From assembly GCF_001571085.1 (NCBI RefSeq), contig NZ_BCTC01000019.1:19155-83154 (forward strand): a DNA stretch of 64,000 nt. The letters run 5' to 3'. This DNA comes from Azohydromonas lata NBRC 102462 (GTDB taxonomy: Bacteria; Pseudomonadota; Gammaproteobacteria; Burkholderiales; Burkholderiaceae_C). Shown piece after piece: positions 61,642 to 64,000 of the stretch. The position numbers and the translations under genes were made by a program. The first letter of the stretch is position 1. Every line of letters starts with the position of its first letter. The notes beneath the pieces are model-generated. The model ran no database searches. It saw only the letters and a list, made by a program, of their open reading frames with translations, and was not told the DNA's origin.

Positions 61642-64000
61642 TCAGCGCCCGCCACGGCCGCCGCGGCCGCCACCGCCACGGCCCTTGCCGCGCAAGAAGG
61701 CATCGGCGCCGATGTAGCCCACCGAGGTCTGCATCGGGTCGGGCTGGCGCTCGCCGCCGCCGCCGCCACCGCCCTTGCCGCCCCGGTTGCCGCCCTTGCC
61801 GCCGCCGCGCGGGCCGTTGCCCGGGCCGCCGCCAAAGCCGCCACCACCGCCGGGACCGCGGTTGCGGCCGAAGCCGCCACCACCGCCACCACCGCCCGGG
61901 CCCTTCTGGACGAAGCGCTTGTCGTAGGTCTGTTGCAGCGGGTTGGGAATCGGACCGTCCTCGCTGCGCTCGCGGCGCTGGCGCTCGGCCTGCAGCGCGC
62001 GCTTGTCGTAGGTCTGCTGCAGCGGGTTGGGGATGGGACGGTTGTCGTCGTCTTCCCAGTCCGCGCTGCGGCTGCGGGCGCGCTCGCTCTGGATGGCGCG
62101 CTTGTCGTAGGTCTGCTGCAGCGGGTTGGGAATGGCGCCGCCCTCGCGTGCGCCACCTTCGCGCGGCCCGCCCTCGCGCGGGCCGCCCTCGCCGCCGCGC
62201 CCGCGCTTGCCGCGGCGGTTGCGGTCATTGCGCTCACCGCCCCGCTCGCCACCACGGTCGGCGCGCTGCTGCTCGCCCTCGCGGCGCGGACCACGCCCTT
62301 CCTGCGGCTGCTGCGGCTGGTCGCCCTCGCGGCGCGGCGCGCGGCCCTCCTGCGGCAGCGGCGCGCCATCGCGCTTGTCGCCACGGCGCTTGCCGCGGCG
62401 GTTGCGGTCGTTGTTGCGGTCGTTGTTGCGGTCGTTGTTGCGGTCCCCGCCACGCTCGCCGCCCTCGGCGCGGCGCTGCTCGCTGCCGGGGCCCTGGGCC
62501 AGGCGGCGGATGATGCGCACGTCGTCCTCGGACAGGTCCACCCAGGTGCCGCGCTTCAAGCCGCGCGGCAGCACCACGGTGCCGTAGCGGATGCGGATGA
62601 GCCGGCTCACGGCCAGGCCCACGGTGTCGAAGAGCTTGCGCACCTCGCGGTTGCGGCCCTCGGTGATGACGACGCGGTACCAGTGGTTCACGCCCTCGCC
62701 GCCGCCGTCCTCGATGGACTTGAAGCAGGCCGGCTGGCCCTCGATCTCCACGCCGTCGAGCAGCTTGGCGCGCGCTTCCGGCTCCAGCGTGCCCAGCACG
62801 CGCACGGCGTACTCGCGCTCCACGCCAAAGCGGGGGTGCATGAGCTGGTTGGCCAGCTCGCCGGAGTTGGTGAACAGCAGCAGGCCTTCGGTGTTGATGT
62901 CCAGCCGGCCCACCGACTGCCACTTGCCCTGCTGCAGCCTGGGCAGGCGGCGGAACACGGTGGGGCGCTGTTGCGGGTCGTCGTGCGTGACCACTTCGCC
63001 CACGGGCTTGTGGTAGGCGATCACGCGTGCCGGCGGCGGCGCGATGCGCACGCGGATGGGTTTGCCGTTCACCTGGATGCGGTCGCCCCAGGAGATGCGC
63101 TGCCCGGTGTGCGCCGGCTCGCCGTTGACGGTGATGCGGCCCTCGACGATGAGCTGCTCCATGTCGCGGCGCGAGCCCACGCCGGCCTGCGCCAGCACCT
63201 TGTGCAGCTTGGGCGCATCCGGCTCGGCGGCCAGCACGCGCTTTTGCGGGCCGGCGTCGGCCTCTTCCTCCTCGGCGGGCTCCACGTCGAAGGCGCCGGA
63301 GAGCACCTGCGCGAACAGCTCCTGCGTGTCCGGCACGGGCAGGGCCACGGGTGCGGCCTCGGCGGCCGGCGCCTGGGGCGCGGCGCCTTCGGCGTCGCCA
63401 CCCTCGGCCGGCGCAGCGGCGGCAGCCTGCTCGGCATTGCGGCGCTCGTTGCGCTTGCGGCGGTTGCGGCCCTCGCGGCGCGGCTCTTTCACCTGTTCGT
63501 CCGGCTCAGCCGCCACGGCGCCCTCGTCGGCCACAGCCACGGCAGGCTCGGCTGCAGCGGCTTCAGCCGCCTGCGGCGCCACGTCGGCAGCGGCACTCTC
63601 CTGCACAACCTCGGCAGACGCTTCGGCAGCAGCCTCCGCAGCCGGCTTGTCGCGGCGCGTGCGGCGGCGGCGCGGACGCGCAGCCGCCTCGCTTTCGCCC
63701 TCGCCTTCGGCAGCGGCCGGCGCGGTGGCCTCGCCACCTTCGGCCGGCGCAGCTTCGGCGGGCGCGGCAGCCGCCACCGCCGGAGCCACCACCTCCAGCG
63801 TGGCCGCCGACACCTCGGCCGCCACCACGGGCAGCTCCGCCACCGCAGCCGCGGGTTCGGCAACGTCTGCCGCCGGCTCGGCGGCCTTCTTGCGGGGCGC
63901 GCGCGTGCGGCGCGGCTTGGGCGCGTCGGCCGGCGCGGCTTCGGCCGCGGGCTCGGCGGCAGGCGCCTGCGCCTGCACGGGCGCCTCGGCGGCCACCGGC
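61642..64000 (-). CDS. rluB: RluB-type 23S rRNA pseudouridine synthase with long low-complexity arms, 5' end beyond the window
   Basis: RsuA/RluB-family pseudouridine synthase; at least 785 codons are in frame and no clear start is seen, so it probably begins beyond the right edge. An Ala/Glu/Pro-rich N-terminal arm (~1-265 of the visible part) leads to the S4 domain ([20 protein letters not shown]) and the catalytic core with the active Asp in [20 protein letters not shown]. The core ends near [15 protein letters not shown] ~270-residue Arg/Gly-rich C-terminal arm follows, with NDRN repeats, three copies of [12 protein letters not shown] and polyglycine. Such RGG-type arms usually bind RNA. 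RluB modifies U2605 of 23S rRNA. Confidence 0.87.
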   Translation of the reverse strand, partial: PVAAEAPVQAQAPAAEPAAEAAPADAPKPRRTRAPRKKAAEPAADVAEPAAAVAELPVVAAEVSAATLEVVAPAVAAAAPAEAAPAEGGEATAPAAAEGEGESEAAARPRRRRTRRDKPAAEAAAEASAEVVQESAAADVAPQAAEAAAAEPAVAVADEGAVAAEPDEQVKEPRREGRNRRKRNERRNAEQAAAAAPAEGGDAEGAAPQAPAAEAAPVALPVPDTQELFAQVLSGAFDVEPAEEEEADAGPQKRVLAAEPDAPKLHKVLAQAGVGSRRDMEQLIVEGRITVNGEPAHTGQRISWGDRIQVNGKPIRVRIAPPPARVIAYHKPVGEVVTHDDPQQRPTVFRRLPRLQQGKWQSVGRLDINTEGLLLFTNSGELANQLMHPRFGVEREYAVRVLGTLEPEARAKLLDGVEIEGQPACFKSIEDGGGEGVNHWYRVVITEGRNREVRKLFDTVGLAVSRLIRIRYGTVVLPRGLKRGTWVDLSEDDVRIIRRLAQGPGSEQRRAEGGERGGDRNNDRNNDRNNDRNRRGKRRGDKRDGAPLPQEGRAPRREGDQPQQPQEGRGPRREGEQQRADRGGERGGERNDRNRRGKRGRGGEGGPREGGPREGGAREGGAIPNPLQQTYDKRAIQSERARSRSADWEDDDNRPIPNPLQQTYDKRALQAERQRRERSEDGPIPNPLQQTYDKRFVQKGPGGGGGGGGFGRNRGPGGGGGFGGGPGNGPRGGGKGGNRGGKGGGGGGGERQPDPMQTSVGYIGADAFLRGKGRGGGGRGGRGGR
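61915..62133 (-). repeat. three-copy [12 protein letters not shown] coding repeat in rluB
   Basis: Near-identical 36-bp units at 61915-61950, 61999-62034 and 62098-62133 each encode [12 protein letters not shown], with 48- and 63-bp spacers rich in Arg/Glu/Ser. The protein motif is more constant than the spacers, suggesting selection on a short linear motif. Confidence 0.85.
62399..62443 (-). repeat. 12-bp tandem repeat in rluB encoding NDRN units
   Basis: The unit GTTGCGGTCGTT (plus strand) repeats about 3.5 times in tandem, encoding Asn-Asp-Arg-Asn repeats in the C-terminal arm. Exact short tandem repeats like this are prone to length change between strains. Confidence 0.75.

Overview
The window is high-GC DNA of a betaproteobacterium, most likely a member of the Comamonadaceae (Burkholderiales). 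The basis is recognised protein families and gene order, not a database search: rpsB-tsf-pyrH-frr-uppS-cdsA-dxr-rseP-bamA-skp-lpxD-fabZ-lpxA-lpxB-rnhB, then rlmN-pilF-rodZ-ispG-hisS-yfgM-bamB-der-hfq-hflX-hflK-hflC-hisZ-purA, a divergent ppsA/ppsR pair, and a Bug-type solute receptor beside tctDE. Almost everything is chromosomal housekeeping; no insertion sequence, CRISPR array or prophage was seen.

Layout. 1-2.6 kb: a TctC/Bug receptor fragment divergent from a TctD/TctE two-component pair. 2.5-7.0 kb: heat-shock block hslR-grpE-dnaK-dnaJ with two sigma-32-like promoters and a hairpin between dnaK and dnaJ. 7.1-10.9 kb: two divergent envelope head-group transferases (LtaS-like and EptA-like). 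11.0-12.2 kb: a PA0069-type radical SAM protein behind a near-ideal LexA box. 12.3-15.5 kb: dnaB, rplI, rpsR, priB, rpsF. 15.7-19.1 kb: ppsA and its regulator ppsR, divergent.

19.2-24.0 kb is the odd region. It is AT-richer by eye than its surroundings and carries four co-directional genes: a secreted histidine-rich protein, an FAD monooxygenase-like protein, a PduX-like GHMP kinase and a CobD-like PLP enzyme. The last two overlap. Together they would make phosphothreonine and then 1-amino-2-propanol phosphate (or the serine-derived equivalents), yet no corrin-ring or CbiB gene is nearby. This is the best candidate for an undescribed pathway here. A TetR/SDR pair with a doubled operator follows.

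25.6-40.6 kb is one long minus-strand block for outer-membrane, lipid A, isoprenoid and translation functions. 40.9-42.4 kb holds a bifunctional NAD(P)HX repair gene, converging on rnr. 44.9-45.0 kb has tRNA-Leu(CAG). 45.2-61.5 kb is a second minus-strand block: phosphoribosyltransferase, purA, hisZ, hflCKX, hfq, der, bamB, yfgM, hisS, ispG, rodZ, pilF, rlmN, ndk. An RluB-type pseudouridine synthase with very long low-complexity extensions runs off the right edge.
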